The notes beneath the pieces are model-generated. The model did no database searches, was not told the origin of the DNA, and worked only from the letters and a program-made list of their open reading frames with translations. Below, piece by piece: positions 35,454-44,629 of a stretch of 64,000 nucleotides of DNA; position 1 is the first letter of the stretch; each line of letters starts with the position of its first letter. The stretch spans positions 434,001 to 498,000 of the forward strand of contig JAFLCW010000001.1 in NCBI GenBank assembly GCA_017302165.1, in the 5' to 3' direction. This DNA is from Alphaproteobacteria bacterium (lineage in GTDB: Bacteria; Pseudomonadota; Alphaproteobacteria; Micavibrionales; Micavibrionaceae). The position numbers were made by a program, and so were the translations under genes.

Positions 35454-36034
35454 ATATCATTTTAATTGGTCCGCCGGGTGCTGGCAAGGGAACGCAATCC
35501 AAGATCCTTGAGACAAAATATGGCCTAAAGCAACTATCGACAGGTGATATGTTGCGCGCCGAAGTATCCGCGCAAACAGAGCTAGGCCAGCAGGCCAAAG
35601 CGATCATGGATTCAGGTAAACTTATTTCCGATGATATCATCATCAACATGATTGCCCAGCGCATCACACAACCTGATTGCGCTCAGGGTGTTATATTTGA
35701 TGGATTTCCCCGTACGGTTGAACAGGCCAAAGCCCTTGACCGTATGTTGGCAGAAAAAAAGAAACCTTTGACGGCTGTTATTCATTTTCAAGTGAATGAA
35801 GACGAACTGGTTGGGCGGCTGAACTCTCGTATCCGTCAAGCCCAGGAATCGGGTCAAGCTGTCCGCGCCGATGATAACGAAGCCACCTTGCGTCAACGTC
35901 TGGCCGTTTATCGCGAACAAACGGCGCCGATTATTCCCTATTATGAGGCCACAGGGCTCATGAAAAAAGTTGATGGCATGGCACCTATTGAAGATGTCAC
36001 GGAGCAGATTGAAGGCTTCTTGAAATCGGTTTGA
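35450..36034 (+). CDS. adk: Adenylate kinase (short form)
   Basis: 194 residues. Interconverts ATP, ADP and AMP. P-loop GPPGAGKGTQ at residues 7-16, AMP site STGDMLRAEV, and FDGFPRT. The lid is the short type without the zinc-binding cysteines. ATGA overlap with secY indicates translational coupling. Confidence 0.98.
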   Translation: MNIILIGPPGAGKGTQSKILETKYGLKQLSTGDMLRAEVSAQTELGQQAKAIMDSGKLISDDIIINMIAQRITQPDCAQGVIFDGFPRTVEQAKALDRMLAEKKKPLTAVIHFQVNEDELVGRLNSRIRQAQESGQAVRADDNEATLRQRLAVYREQTAPIIPYYEATGLMKKVDGMAPIEDVTEQIEGFLKSV

Positions 36035-36055
36035 GATCAGGGGTGAAAATACCTG

Positions 36056-36084
36056 TTGACGCAAGGGGTTAATCTTCCTATAGT
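36056..36084 (+). promoter_or_regulatory. Promoter of the rpsM-rpsK-rpoA-rplQ operon
   Basis: TTGACG (36056-36061), 17-bp spacer, TATAGT (36079-36084), discriminator GCGGC. About 120 bases of leader follow, with a small GGAAC/GTTCC hairpin near 36160-36178. Confidence 0.8.
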
Positions 36085-36206
36085 GCGGCAAATCTTAAAG
36101 CCTCTACAGGTCATCGTTTTCATTTAACGTATTGATTTATATGGCTTTTTGATGGTGTAGGAACTGGTATAACGGTTCCGTTTTAGATGATCAAAAAGGA
36201 GAAAAC

Positions 36207-36590
36207 ATGGCTCGTATTGCAGGCGTTAACGTCCCTGACAAAAAACGTGCGCTGATTGCCCTGACCTATGTGCATGGCATCGGCCTTCCCAAATCCCGTC
36301 AAATTTTGAAGGTGTGCGGCATTGCCGAAACACGCCGGATGAATGATCTGACGGAAGATGAATTGAATAAAATCCGGACAGAGATCGATACAGATGAATA
36401 CACGATCGAAGGGGATCTGCGCCGTCAGACAGCCCTGAACATCAAGCGTCTGATTGACATGAACTGCTATCGCGGTTTGCGTCACCGCCGCAACCTGCCG
36501 GTTCGCGGTCAGCGCACCCGCACGAATGCCCGTACCCGTAAAGGTCCGGCGAAACCAGTTGCCGGCAAAAAAGCCGCGCCTAAGAAATAA
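36207..36590 (+). CDS. rpsM: 30S ribosomal protein S13
   Basis: 127 residues. Head protein contacting P-site tRNA and the 50[21 protein letters not shown], the repeat around [20 protein letters not shown] and the basic tail ending [16 protein letters not shown] precedes the ATG. rpmJ is not beside it, as usual in alphaproteobacteria. Confidence 0.98.
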   Translation: MARIAGVNVPDKKRALIALTYVHGIGLPKSRQILKVCGIAETRRMNDLTEDELNKIRTEIDTDEYTIEGDLRRQTALNIKRLIDMNCYRGLRHRRNLPVRGQRTRTNARTRKGPAKPVAGKKAAPKK

Positions 36591-36601
36591 GGATATATCT
36601 C

Positions 36602-37018
36602 ATGGCTAAACCAGCGGCTTCGACCACAGCAACTGCCGGCGGCAAACGTCCGGCGAAAAAAGTTAAGAAAAACATTATCTCCGGTGTGGCGCACGTCAAT
36701 GCGTCATTCAACAACACCATGGTGACGATCACCGATGCACAAGGCAACACAGTGGCCTGGTCTTCGGCTGGCATGATGGGGTTTAAAGGTTCCCGTAAAT
36801 CGACACCTTATGCCGCGCAGGTTGCCGCAGAAGATGCCGGTAAAAAAGCACAGGAACACGGCATGCGTGATCTGGATGTCTGGGTAAAAGGTCCCGGTTC
36901 AGGACGTGAGTCTGCCTTGCGCGCCCTCGGAGCGATTGGTTTCAATATTCGCAATATCAAAGACATTACCGGCGTGCCCCATAACGGGACAAAACCGCGT
37001 AAACGTCGCCGCGTATAA
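36602..37018 (+). CDS. rpsK: 30S ribosomal protein S11
   Basis: 138 residues. Platform protein near the E-site and Shine-Dalgarno helix. [49 protein letters not shown] and the end [13 protein letters not shown]. The N-terminal 18 residues are a basic Ala/Thr/Lys extension. 11 bases after rpsM. Confidence 0.98.
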   Translation: MAKPAASTTATAGGKRPAKKVKKNIISGVAHVNASFNNTMVTITDAQGNTVAWSSAGMMGFKGSRKSTPYAAQVAAEDAGKKAQEHGMRDLDVWVKGPGSGRESALRALGAIGFNIRNIKDITGVPHNGTKPRKRRRV

Positions 37019-37057
37019 GTCGGGATCAACTTTCAGATATTTTTTAGGAGATACACC

Positions 37058-38080
37058 TTGATACAGAAAAACTGGCAGGAACTGATTAAACCAGAAAAAA
37101 TTGATATCGCGCATGGAAGTAACGCCAAAGCGAGTGGTAAAATCGTGGCCGAACCGCTGGAGCGTGGTTTTGGTCTGACTCTGGGGAACGCGCTTCGCCG
37201 TATTCTGCTCTCGTCTTTGCAAGGCGCGGCTGTTACGGGCATTTCTATTGATGGCGTTCTGCATGAATTCTCTTCTATCGAAGGCGTGCGCGAAGATGTG
37301 ACGGATATCGTCCTCAACGTAAAGGCAATCGCCGTGCGTATGCATGCCGAAGGCCCTAAGAAAATGCGCGTGTCGGCTGTCGGCCCATGTGAAGTGACGG
37401 CAGGCATGATCGAGGCCGGTGCAGACATTGAAATCATGAACCCTGATCTGGTGATTTGTACCTTGGATAAAGGGGCGAAATTCAACATGGAAATGGTGGT
37501 GAATACTGGTAAAGGATATCGCCCTGCCGCCATGAATCGCCCGGAAGAAGCCCCGGTTGGATTGATCCCGGTTGATTCGGTTTTTTCCCCTGTTCGTAAG
37601 GTTTCCTACGAAGTTGAGGATACCCGCGTTGGGCAAATCACGGACTATGATAAACTGACACTTCAGGTTGAAACAAACGGCGTGATTTCGCCCGAAGATG
37701 CGGTCGCCTATGCGGCACGTATTCTTCAAGATCAGCTTCAAGTCTTTATCAATTTTGAAGAACCCAAAGGCGATTCCAAAAAAGACGAAGCCGATGAACT
37801 GCCCTTTAATCGCAATCTGCTTCGTAAGGTGGATGAACTTGAATTATCGGTTCGTTCGGCGAACTGCCTGAAAAACGATAACATCGTTTACATTGGTGAT
37901 CTGGTGCAAAAATCCGAAAGTGATATGCTCCGTACACCAAATTTTGGTCGTAAATCCTTAAATGAAATTAAGGAAGTCTTGACCAATATGGGTCTTCACC
38001 TCGGTATGCAGGTTGAGGGTTGGCCGCCAGAAAATATTGAAGAACTTGCCAAACGCCTTGACGATCCGTTCAGCGCGTAA
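37058..38080 (+). CDS. rpoA: RNA polymerase subunit alpha (TTG start)
   Basis: 340 residues. N-terminal assembly domain ([36 protein letters not shown]) and C-terminal UP-element/activator domain ([37 protein letters not shown]). The start codon is TTG, seven bases after TTTAGGAG. No ATG lies near, and the resulting [12 protein letters not shown] matches the alphaproteobacterial N-terminus exactly. The weak start may trim alpha output relative to S11 and L17. Confidence 0.98.
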   Translation: MIQKNWQELIKPEKIDIAHGSNAKASGKIVAEPLERGFGLTLGNALRRILLSSLQGAAVTGISIDGVLHEFSSIEGVREDVTDIVLNVKAIAVRMHAEGPKKMRVSAVGPCEVTAGMIEAGADIEIMNPDLVICTLDKGAKFNMEMVVNTGKGYRPAAMNRPEEAPVGLIPVDSVFSPVRKVSYEVEDTRVGQITDYDKLTLQVETNGVISPEDAVAYAARILQDQLQVFINFEEPKGDSKKDEADELPFNRNLLRKVDELELSVRSANCLKNDNIVYIGDLVQKSESDMLRTPNFGRKSLNEIKEVLTNMGLHLGMQVEGWPPENIEELAKRLDDPFSA

Positions 38081-38109
38081 GGTCACAAAAAAAGTAAAAG
38101 GAAAACGCC

Positions 38110-38616
38110 ATGAAACACGGCATTAAACAACGTAAACTGGGTGTGACAAGTTCACATCGTATCGCCATGTTGGCCAATATGGCCGCCGCATTGGTCAAGC
38201 ATGAACAGATTGTGACAACCTTGCCTAAGGCCAAGGAATTGCGTCCGTTCGTAGAAAAACTGATCACGCTGGGTAAAAAAGCCAAAGCGGATCCCAAAAA
38301 GACACTGGCCAATCGCCGCGTCATCCATAGCCGGATGCGCGATGATGCCCAGACCGTTAAATTGATGAATGTTCTGGCTGATCGTTATATGGACCGCGAA
38401 GGCGGATATTGCCGGATCATGAAAGCGGGCTTCCGTTATGGGGACAATGCGGCGATTGCCGTGATTGAACTGGTTGATCGTGATGAAAGCGCAAAAGGCC
38501 AAGATAGCGGTCCTGAATTCATCGAAAGCGACGCTGAGGCTTCGGAAAAGGCACCCGCCAAAAAAGCGGTGCCTAAGAAAAAAGCTACTGCTAAAAAGAA
38601 AGCAGCTGCCGCTTAA
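38110..38616 (+). CDS. rplQ: 50S ribosomal protein L17 with acidic linker and lysine/alanine-rich tail
   Basis: 168 residues; the core is about 120. [40 protein letters not shown] and [20 protein letters not shown] are typical. Residues 125-145 are acidic, then the last 22 are AKK-type repeats. AAAAGGAAAAC precedes the ATG. Ends the alpha operon. Confidence 0.97.
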   Translation: MKHGIKQRKLGVTSSHRIAMLANMAAALVKHEQIVTTLPKAKELRPFVEKLITLGKKAKADPKKTLANRRVIHSRMRDDAQTVKLMNVLADRYMDREGGYCRIMKAGFRYGDNAAIAVIELVDRDESAKGQDSGPEFIESDAEASEKAPAKKAVPKKKATAKKKAAAA

Positions 38617-38635
38617 ACGATCTCACATAATGAAT

Positions 38636-38663
38636 AAAAAATGCCCTTCTAAGGGCATTTTTT
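38636..38663. terminator. Bidirectional terminator between rplQ and panB
   Basis: AAAAATGCCCTT and AAGGGCATTTTT flank a short CT centre, with A and T runs on both sides. It can end rplQ transcription from the left and panB from the right; the panB stop codon lies in its edge. Confidence 0.9.
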
Positions 38664-39474
38664 ATTTTTGGGCTGTTTGTGCGGCATAAAGATAGGTTGG
38701 ATTTGGGAAGTGTCTGGTGCGAACTTCCTCGGCAAAACGACCAACCGCCACGTTGATTTCATTGTCTAAGTCGGCATATGTCTTAACAAATTTTGGAAGA
38801 TGTCCATATGTCAGCCCTAGCATGTCGTCACTGACCAGAATTTGTCCATCACATGCCGCCGAAGCGCCAATACCAATTGTCGGAATAGGTGTTTGTGCAC
38901 TTAAGCTGGCGGCGACGGCTTCACTCACGCCTTCAATGACAATAGAGAAGGCTCCGGCTTGGGTAACGGCCTCTATATCCTGAAAAAGAGATTTGATTTC
39001 GTCCTGTGTCCGCCCTTTGTACCGAAACCCTTCCGGTGAGGTCACCTGTTGCGGCAGTAAACCAATATGACCCATGACAGGTATGTTATGTTTAACTATC
39101 AAATGAATTGATTCCGCTAAATCTGTGCCGCCCTCTAGTTTAACGCCTTGAGCTCCTGTCTCCTCCATCAAACGCTGGGCATTGGTCAGGGCTACTTGAG
39201 GGGATTGTTCATAGGAGCCAAAGGGCATGTCGACGATCACACAGGCGTGCGATGTGGCTCTGACAACGGCCTGTCCATGGCGAGACATCATCTCAAGATT
39301 TGCCGCGCGCGTATTATCGTGTCCATACAAGGTCATGGCGACACTATCCCCGACAAGAAGAAGGTCGCAGTGCCGGTCTAGAATTCGGGCGATCGGTGCT
39401 GTATAGGCGGTTAGGCACACAAGGGCTGGTGCGGGTGATTTCACCTTTTTGATCTCTGTCGGGCTTAAACGCAT
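38662..39474 (-). CDS. panB: 3-methyl-2-oxobutanoate hydroxymethyltransferase
   Basis: 270 residues, first committed step of pantothenate synthesis, using 5,10-methylene-THF. Motifs LVGDSVAMTLYGHDNT (metal Asp), VDMPFGSY (second metal Asp), KLEGG and MGHIGLLPQQ; catalytic Glu lies in VIEGVSE, followed by IGIGASAACDGQILV. panC is not adjacent. Convergent with rplQ, divergent from msrB. Confidence 0.97.
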   Translation of the reverse strand: MRLSPTEIKKVKSPAPALVCLTAYTAPIARILDRHCDLLLVGDSVAMTLYGHDNTRAANLEMMSRHGQAVVRATSHACVIVDMPFGSYEQSPQVALTNAQRLMEETGAQGVKLEGGTDLAESIHLIVKHNIPVMGHIGLLPQQVTSPEGFRYKGRTQDEIKSLFQDIEAVTQAGAFSIVIEGVSEAVAASLSAQTPIPTIGIGASAACDGQILVSDDMLGLTYGHLPKFVKTYADLDNEINVAVGRFAEEVRTRHFPNPTYLYAAQTAQK

Positions 39475-39515
39475 ATAATATGGTTACGCGGACTAAGACT
39501 AAATCACAATCCCTA

Positions 39516-39543
39516 AATATAGCCTGATTTATCGTGTAACCAA
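39516..39543 (-). promoter_or_regulatory. Possible promoter of panB with flanking inverted repeat
   Basis: Reverse strand TTGGTT (39538-39543) and TATATT (39516-39521), 16-bp spacer. The -35 overlaps GTAACCA (39536-39542), which has an inverted partner TGGTTAC at 39481-39487. Confidence 0.4.
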
Positions 39544-39570
39544 TACTGGCGTAGGTTCGAATTAAGCATT

Positions 39571-40107
39571 ATGAGCCATTCAATGCAAAAATACATTCAG
39601 ATAATAATCATCGGTATGATGATATGTGCCTTTTCTTTAGGCGTTCAAGCAGGAGAAAATAACATGGTTGAAAAAAAAGAAAGTCAGGTTCAATTAACCC
39701 CTATGCAGGAATATGTTACCCAGCATGGGGGAACCGAAAAACCATTTGAAAATGAGTATTGGAACCACAAAGAGCCCGGCATTTATGTAGATGTCATCTC
39801 GGGAGAGCCTTTGTTTTCTTCAACGGATAAGTTTGATTCTGGGACAGGCTGGCCGAGTTTTTCTCGTCCCATCGCGAAAGCTATTGTGGCCGAGCATCAA
39901 GATAATCGTCATGGCATGGTCAGAACCGAAGTCAAAGCGGCTGGAACGGATTCTCATCTGGGGCACGTGTTCACGGATGGTCCCAAGGATAAAGGGGGCT
40001 TAAGATATTGTATCAACTCGGCCGCATTGCGTTTTATCCCCAAGGCCGATCTTGAAAAAGAAGGATACGGCGAATATCTGGTGCTTTTTTCGGCGGATCA
40101 AAAATGA
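39571..40107 (+). CDS. msrB: Exported methionine-R-sulfoxide reductase B
   Basis: 178 residues with an N-terminal signal segment (hydrophobic about 9-24, AxA-like cleavage near 27), so probably periplasmic. Reduces the R-form of oxidised methionine. The catalytic domain has [36 protein letters not shown] and the catalytic Cys147 in [11 protein letters not shown]. The CxxC zinc pairs of some MsrB proteins are absent. ATG at 39583 is an alternative start. Its last codons overlap (ATGA) a thioredoxin-like gene that is the likely reductant. Confidence 0.95.
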   Translation: MSHSMQKYIQIIIIGMMICAFSLGVQAGENNMVEKKESQVQLTPMQEYVTQHGGTEKPFENEYWNHKEPGIYVDVISGEPLFSSTDKFDSGTGWPSFSRPIAKAIVAEHQDNRHGMVRTEVKAAGTDSHLGHVFTDGPKDKGGLRYCINSAALRFIPKADLEKEGYGEYLVLFSADQK

Positions 40108-40526
40108 GAATGCGCGCCCTCGGTGCATTGATCCTTGTTTTTTTCCTGATGGGTATGACCCCGGTCTGGGCGAAGCGTGAGCTTCCCACACCAGACCTAA
40201 TTGCCGTGTATGTCTATGCCGATTGGTGTCCCCATTGCCAGATTTTGAAACCATTGATTGATGTGGCACGTCAGGAAGGCGGGCTGGATCAAAAAAATAT
40301 TTTATTTGTTAGCTTAAATCTCACAGATAAAAAATCAATACATCAATCTATCTTACTCGCGCAACAATTAGGAATAGGGGAATACCTTCAGGCGCAGGGG
40401 AGCGGAACCGGATATCTGGCCATATTGATCCCAGACACAGGGCAGGAATTATTTCGTTTCCAGAGTGACACGACATCCTCTGATATCTTGAAAAAAATCA
40501 ATTCGCTTCTCGATTCAAGAAAATAA
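40104..40526 (+). CDS. Exported thioredoxin-like protein (CPHC)
   Basis: 140 residues. Signal peptide about 1-23 (ending PVWA), then a thioredoxin fold with active site WCPHC, Cys42 and Cys45. The usual cis-Pro region after it is [11 protein letters not shown], where Pro is not directly at the expected place. ATGA overlap with msrB strongly suggests joint translation, and a role in recycling MsrB or keeping periplasmic thiols reduced; that link is inference. CPHC is also the DsbA motif, so oxidase activity cannot be ruled out. Confidence 0.85.
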   Translation: MRMRALGALILVFFLMGMTPVWAKRELPTPDLIAVYVYADWCPHCQILKPLIDVARQEGGLDQKNILFVSLNLTDKKSIHQSILLAQQLGIGEYLQAQGSGTGYLAILIPDTGQELFRFQSDTTSSDILKKINSLLDSRK

Positions 40527-40594
40527 GCCATTTGCCACAATTATGTCTTAATCTGGCCTTGTCTGTATCATAACCCTTCACTAAATTTTGGGGT

Positions 40595-42028
40595 ATGCTT
40601 ATACGGTTTATTCAGCTTCTGGCCTTGATGTGTATCGCGATTGGAGCGAGTGCGTTTGCCCAAGAACGCGCTGTACCGAATACTCAATCTGAAATGACAT
40701 TATCCTTTGCGCCGGTAGTTAAAAAAATATCCCCGGCTGTTGTGAATGTATACGCCAAAAAAACGGTCACACAGCGCGTGAACCCCTTTGCCAGTGATCC
40801 TTTTTTTGGACAGTTTTTCTCTCAAGGGTTTGGTGGCAGTTTATCCCGTCAACAGGTAGAAAACGCGTTAGGGTCCGGTGTCATTGTTGAACCCTCAGGT
40901 GTGGTGGTCACTAATGCGCATGTCGTCAAAAATGCTGATGAAATCGTGGCCGTCTTATCAGATGGACGCCAATTTGATGCACAGGTTTCCCTAAGCGATG
41001 AAAAATCAGATGTAGCGATCCTCCGCCTAGATACCCAAGGTGAACGTCTTCCGTATGCGTCACTAAAACCAAGCGAAGGTATGCAGGTTGGGGATATTGT
41101 GCTCGCAGTAGGTAACCCCTTTGGGGTGGGACAAACCGTGACCTCGGGGATTGTATCTGCTTTAGCGCGGTCTTCCCTTGATATCAGTGACTATAACTTT
41201 TTTATCCAAACAGATGCCGCGATTAATCCGGGGAATTCTGGTGGGCCGCTAGTGGATATGACAGGCGGTGTTGTCGGGATTAATACGGCGATTTATTCTC
41301 GGAGCGGGGGATCGCTGGGGATTGGCTTTGCAATTCCATCTGAAATGGTCGCGAGTGTGATTACAGCAGAAAAATCAGAATCACCCGTTTCAAAAACAGG
41401 CACCAGTAAAAAAGTGATCCGTCCGTGGCTAGGTGTGTACGGACAGGAAGTTACGCCTGATATTGCGGAAAGTCTGGGATTGGATCGCCCCCGGGGCGTG
41501 ATGGTGGCGCGTATTCATGACGCCAGCCCGGCTTTGTATGCCGGATTAAAAGTCGGCGATGTCATGACCAGCATTAATGGCAAGGACATCCGGGATACAT
41601 CCGAAATGAAATTCCGTTTGGCAACGGTACCCTTGGGTGAAGAAACACAGATTACTATTTTGCGTAAAGGTGAAGAAAAAACGATTTCGGTCGAGGCCGC
41701 GCCGCCGCCCGAAAAACCAGCGCGAGACGAAGTGTTGCTGGCCGGGGAAAATCCCCTTTCGGGCGTACGTGTTTCGAATATTAATCCTGCTGTGGCATCA
41801 GAACTGGGTATAGATTCAGAAGGAGAGGGCGTTGTAGTGACAGAAGTGTCCCCTGAGTCCAAAGCCGGGTATTTTTTAAGACCGGGGGATCAAATTATAG
41901 CCGTGGGTAAAGATCAAATTTTGGATACATCTGATTTAAAACGTGAGCTTCGTCAGGCTGAGAGTAAGGGTATATTTGCCCTGACGATCGAACGTGGCGG
42001 CCAGAAAACACAGGTCGTGATTAGATAA
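40595..42028 (+). CDS. degP: Do-family periplasmic serine protease (DegP/DegQ/MucD-like)
   Basis: 477 residues. Signal peptide about 1-22. Trypsin-like domain with triad His109 (TNAHVV), Asp139 (KSDVAIL) and Ser215 (GNSGGP), then two PDZ domains (about 275-365 and 385-475). Degrades or refolds misfolded envelope proteins. Starts 68 bases after the thioredoxin-like gene; a periplasmic quality-control set together with MsrB is plausible. rarA follows on the same strand, a common alphaproteobacterial arrangement. Confidence 0.95.
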   Translation: MLIRFIQLLALMCIAIGASAFAQERAVPNTQSEMTLSFAPVVKKISPAVVNVYAKKTVTQRVNPFASDPFFGQFFSQGFGGSLSRQQVENALGSGVIVEPSGVVVTNAHVVKNADEIVAVLSDGRQFDAQVSLSDEKSDVAILRLDTQGERLPYASLKPSEGMQVGDIVLAVGNPFGVGQTVTSGIVSALARSSLDISDYNFFIQTDAAINPGNSGGPLVDMTGGVVGINTAIYSRSGGSLGIGFAIPSEMVASVITAEKSESPVSKTGTSKKVIRPWLGVYGQEVTPDIAESLGLDRPRGVMVARIHDASPALYAGLKVGDVMTSINGKDIRDTSEMKFRLATVPLGEETQITILRKGEEKTISVEAAPPPEKPARDEVLLAGENPLSGVRVSNINPAVASELGIDSEGEGVVVTEVSPESKAGYFLRPGDQIIAVGKDQILDTSDLKRELRQAESKGIFALTIERGGQKTQVVIR

Positions 42029-42067
42029 TTCCCTCAACTTGTCTTTTGTGGTTTACTCACAATCTGA

Positions 42068-43384
42068 ATGACAGGACTTTTTGACATTGCGTCTTCCACG
42101 ACAACAGACCCAGAGGTCACGCGGCCTCTGGCGGATATTCTGCGGCCTCAATCGTTAGAAGATATATTGGGACAATCACATCTCATCAACGCACAAGGAA
42201 CGTTGCGCCGGATGATTGACAGTCAGAATATTCCCTCACTTATATTCTGGGGTCCACCGGGATGTGGCAAAACCACGTTGGCGCGGGTATTGGCACATTA
42301 TACCGATAAGCATTTTGAGCAGATATCTGCCATTTTTTCTGGCATAGCGGATCTCAAGAAGATATTTGAACAAGCAAAGTTCCGTCGCCGCCAAGGTAAA
42401 GGCACGATGCTGTTTGTGGATGAGATACATCGGTTTAACAAAGCCCAGATTGATGCTTTTTTACCGGTTTTAGAAGACGGCACCATCACGTTAATCGGTG
42501 CGACAACAGAAAACCCATCCTTTGAATTAAATGCCGCCTTGTTATCGCGGGCGCAGGTCTTGGTTTTAAACCGCCTGGATGATGTAGCTATTGAATTATT
42601 AATTCAGAAGGCCGAAGCCTATAAGGGCAAGCAAATTTTATTAACACCGTCAGCTCGAGAAAAACTGATTGCAATATCAGATGGAGATGGACGTTATGCC
42701 TTGAGCCTCGTGGAGCAGATATTTGAATCCTCTGAGATGATGGACGAACATCAACTTATGCAGGCAATATCTCGGCGGGCGCCGCTCTATGATAAAAAGG
42801 AAGAAGGGCACTATAACCTTATTTCTGCGCTTCATAAATCTGTCCGTGGCAGTGATGTCGATTCAGCCCTCTATTGGTTTTCTCGCATGTTAGTGGGGGG
42901 AGAGGACAGAATTTTTCTGGCGCGGCGTCTGGTGCGCATGGCCAGTGAAGATATTGGTATGGCCGATCCGCAGGCACTTGCCGTGTGTTTGTCTGCTTGG
43001 GATGCCTATGTCAGATTGGGATCACCCGAAGGGGAATTGGCTTTGGTACAAGCCGTGATCTATCTAGCCACAGCCCCTAAATCCAATGCTATCTACACCG
43101 CCTATAAATCCGCCCTCAAGACAGCTTCTGAGACGGGATCATTATCACCCCCACCCCATATTTTAAATGCCCCGACATCTTTGATGAAAGAGATCGGATA
43201 TGGTCAGGGGTATATATATGATCCAGATACACCTGAGGGTTTTTCTGGCCAGAATTACTTTCCTGAAGGTATGACCCGGACGCATTTTTATCAGCCCGTT
43301 TCCCGAGGGTTTGAGCGGGAAATCACCAAACGTCTGGAATATTGGGAAAAATTACGAAACAAAAAAAACACGTCCGATGAATAA
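42068..43384 (+). CDS. rarA: Replication-associated recombination protein RarA (MgsA)
   Basis: 438 residues, AAA+ ATPase acting at stalled forks. RPLADILRPQSLEDILGQSH at the N-terminus, Walker A GPPGCGKTT (residues 62-70), Walker B LFVDEIHRF, sensor ATTENPSFELN, and the C-terminal tetramerisation region with MLVGGEDRIFLARRLVRMASEDIG. The end overlaps the next gene by eight bases. Between degP and crcB as in many relatives. Confidence 0.97.
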   Translation: MTGLFDIASSTTTDPEVTRPLADILRPQSLEDILGQSHLINAQGTLRRMIDSQNIPSLIFWGPPGCGKTTLARVLAHYTDKHFEQISAIFSGIADLKKIFEQAKFRRRQGKGTMLFVDEIHRFNKAQIDAFLPVLEDGTITLIGATTENPSFELNAALLSRAQVLVLNRLDDVAIELLIQKAEAYKGKQILLTPSAREKLIAISDGDGRYALSLVEQIFESSEMMDEHQLMQAISRRAPLYDKKEEGHYNLISALHKSVRGSDVDSALYWFSRMLVGGEDRIFLARRLVRMASEDIGMADPQALAVCLSAWDAYVRLGSPEGELALVQAVIYLATAPKSNAIYTAYKSALKTASETGSLSPPPHILNAPTSLMKEIGYGQGYIYDPDTPEGFSGQNYFPEGMTRTHFYQPVSRGFEREITKRLEYWEKLRNKKNTSDE

Positions 43385-44252
43385 TTTTGACATGTATGTA
43401 GGTATAGATTGGTCTGGGGCAAAATCACCGATCAAGTCATCTTCCATATCAGTGGCCTATGTAGATCGTGGAAATTTTTCCCCCGTCATTCTTTCGCATC
43501 TTAACTCTCGGCATGAGATTGCCCTTTGGATACAGGAAAAAGCACAAGAGACAAAAAGAATACTCATCGGTATTGATTGTAATTTTGGCTATGCCCGTGA
43601 AGTCGGCCATAAGCATTTTGGTCAGAACTATAATTATAAAGATGTGTGGTCAGAAGTTGATCGAACATCACATCATTTGGATAATTTTTATGCGGAAGGT
43701 TTTTGGACGCATTCCCAGTATCGGGATGATTTTTGGATCACAGGCACTCAGCGGGAAGATTTTAAAATATATCGACGGCAAACAGAGATTGCCTGCCAGC
43801 GTATTGGTTTAGGTGTGCCTGAAAGCCCGTTTAAGTTAATCGGTGCCAAACAAGTAGGTAAAGGCGGATTAGCCGGCATGCGCCTTGCAAACTTTCTGAC
43901 GCAACAGCTTGGATCTACAGTGTGTTTTTGGCCGTTTGAAACCTCTCAGGCCAATCAAGCCAAGATCGTTGTTACTGAAATATATCCGCGTCTTTTTATC
44001 CGTCTTGCCAGTCAAAAAATGACTAAAATAAGATGTGTTTCTGATCTTAATCAGATTTTATCGTATTTTCAGACGGATCCCTATGATGCTCCTCTTGAGA
44101 TAAATGACCATCAGGCTGATGCCCTTATTTCTGCCGTCGGATTAAGATTTTTATGTGGGTCAAAGACGACAATTCCTGATAGCATAGCCATACCTTTCGG
44201 AATGACGGCAGAGATTGCCGTTACCGAGGGTTGGATTTTTGGAGTCACATAA
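43377..44252 (+). CDS. DUF429-like protein, predicted RNase H-fold nuclease
   Basis: 291 residues. N-terminal YVGIDWSGAKSP, then IGIDCNFGYAR, EIYPRLFIRLA and the C-terminal NDHQADALISAVGLRFL give Asp/Glu/Asp-Asp blocks like those of DUF429 putative nucleases. No signal peptide. The start at ATG 43377 overlaps the rarA stop region by eight bases; an in-frame ATG about 15 bases later is possible. TAATG overlap with crcB. The codons are more AT-rich than those of the ribosomal genes. Substrate unknown. Confidence 0.65.
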   Translation: MNNFDMYVGIDWSGAKSPIKSSSISVAYVDRGNFSPVILSHLNSRHEIALWIQEKAQETKRILIGIDCNFGYAREVGHKHFGQNYNYKDVWSEVDRTSHHLDNFYAEGFWTHSQYRDDFWITGTQREDFKIYRRQTEIACQRIGLGVPESPFKLIGAKQVGKGGLAGMRLANFLTQQLGSTVCFWPFETSQANQAKIVVTEIYPRLFIRLASQKMTKIRCVSDLNQILSYFQTDPYDAPLEINDHQADALISAVGLRFLCGSKTTIPDSIAIPFGMTAEIAVTEGWIFGVT

Positions 44253-44629
44253 TGCCGTCCTTTTTATATGTCGCCGCTGGCGGTGCGATGGGTGCCGTAT
44301 TACGCTATGTGCTGGGTGATCTCGTGACGCGTATGGTGGGTCAGGGGTTTCCCTGGGGGACGTTGATGATCAATATTTTAGGCTCTTTTCTGATGGGGGT
44401 CGTCGTTGCCGGATGGAATAAAATGCCCAGCCTGCCGCCGGAAGGGTATCTTTTTTTAGCGGTCGGCATTTTAGGGGGATTTACGACATTTTCGACGTTT
44501 TCCCTTGAGGCTGTTCAGTTATGGGAGCAGGGAAACGTCGCCGCTTGTTTCATCTATGTCATGGCTTCTGTTCTTGTGTCAATTCTGGCCTTGATGGGCG
44601 CTATGTTGTGGGTCAGGAGTGTTTTATGA
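44252..44629 (+). CDS. crcB: Fluoride channel CrcB/Fluc
   Basis: 125 residues, four membrane helices. Signatures GGAMGAVLRYVLGD, NILGSFLMGV and GILGGFTTFSTFSLEA, which include the pore Asn and the Phe/Thr track. Exports fluoride as an antiparallel dimer. Overlaps by one base with the upstream gene and by ATGA with the downstream one. No fluoride riboswitch is seen. Confidence 0.96.
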   Translation: MPSFLYVAAGGAMGAVLRYVLGDLVTRMVGQGFPWGTLMINILGSFLMGVVVAGWNKMPSLPPEGYLFLAVGILGGFTTFSTFSLEAVQLWEQGNVAACFIYVMASVLVSILALMGAMLWVRSVL

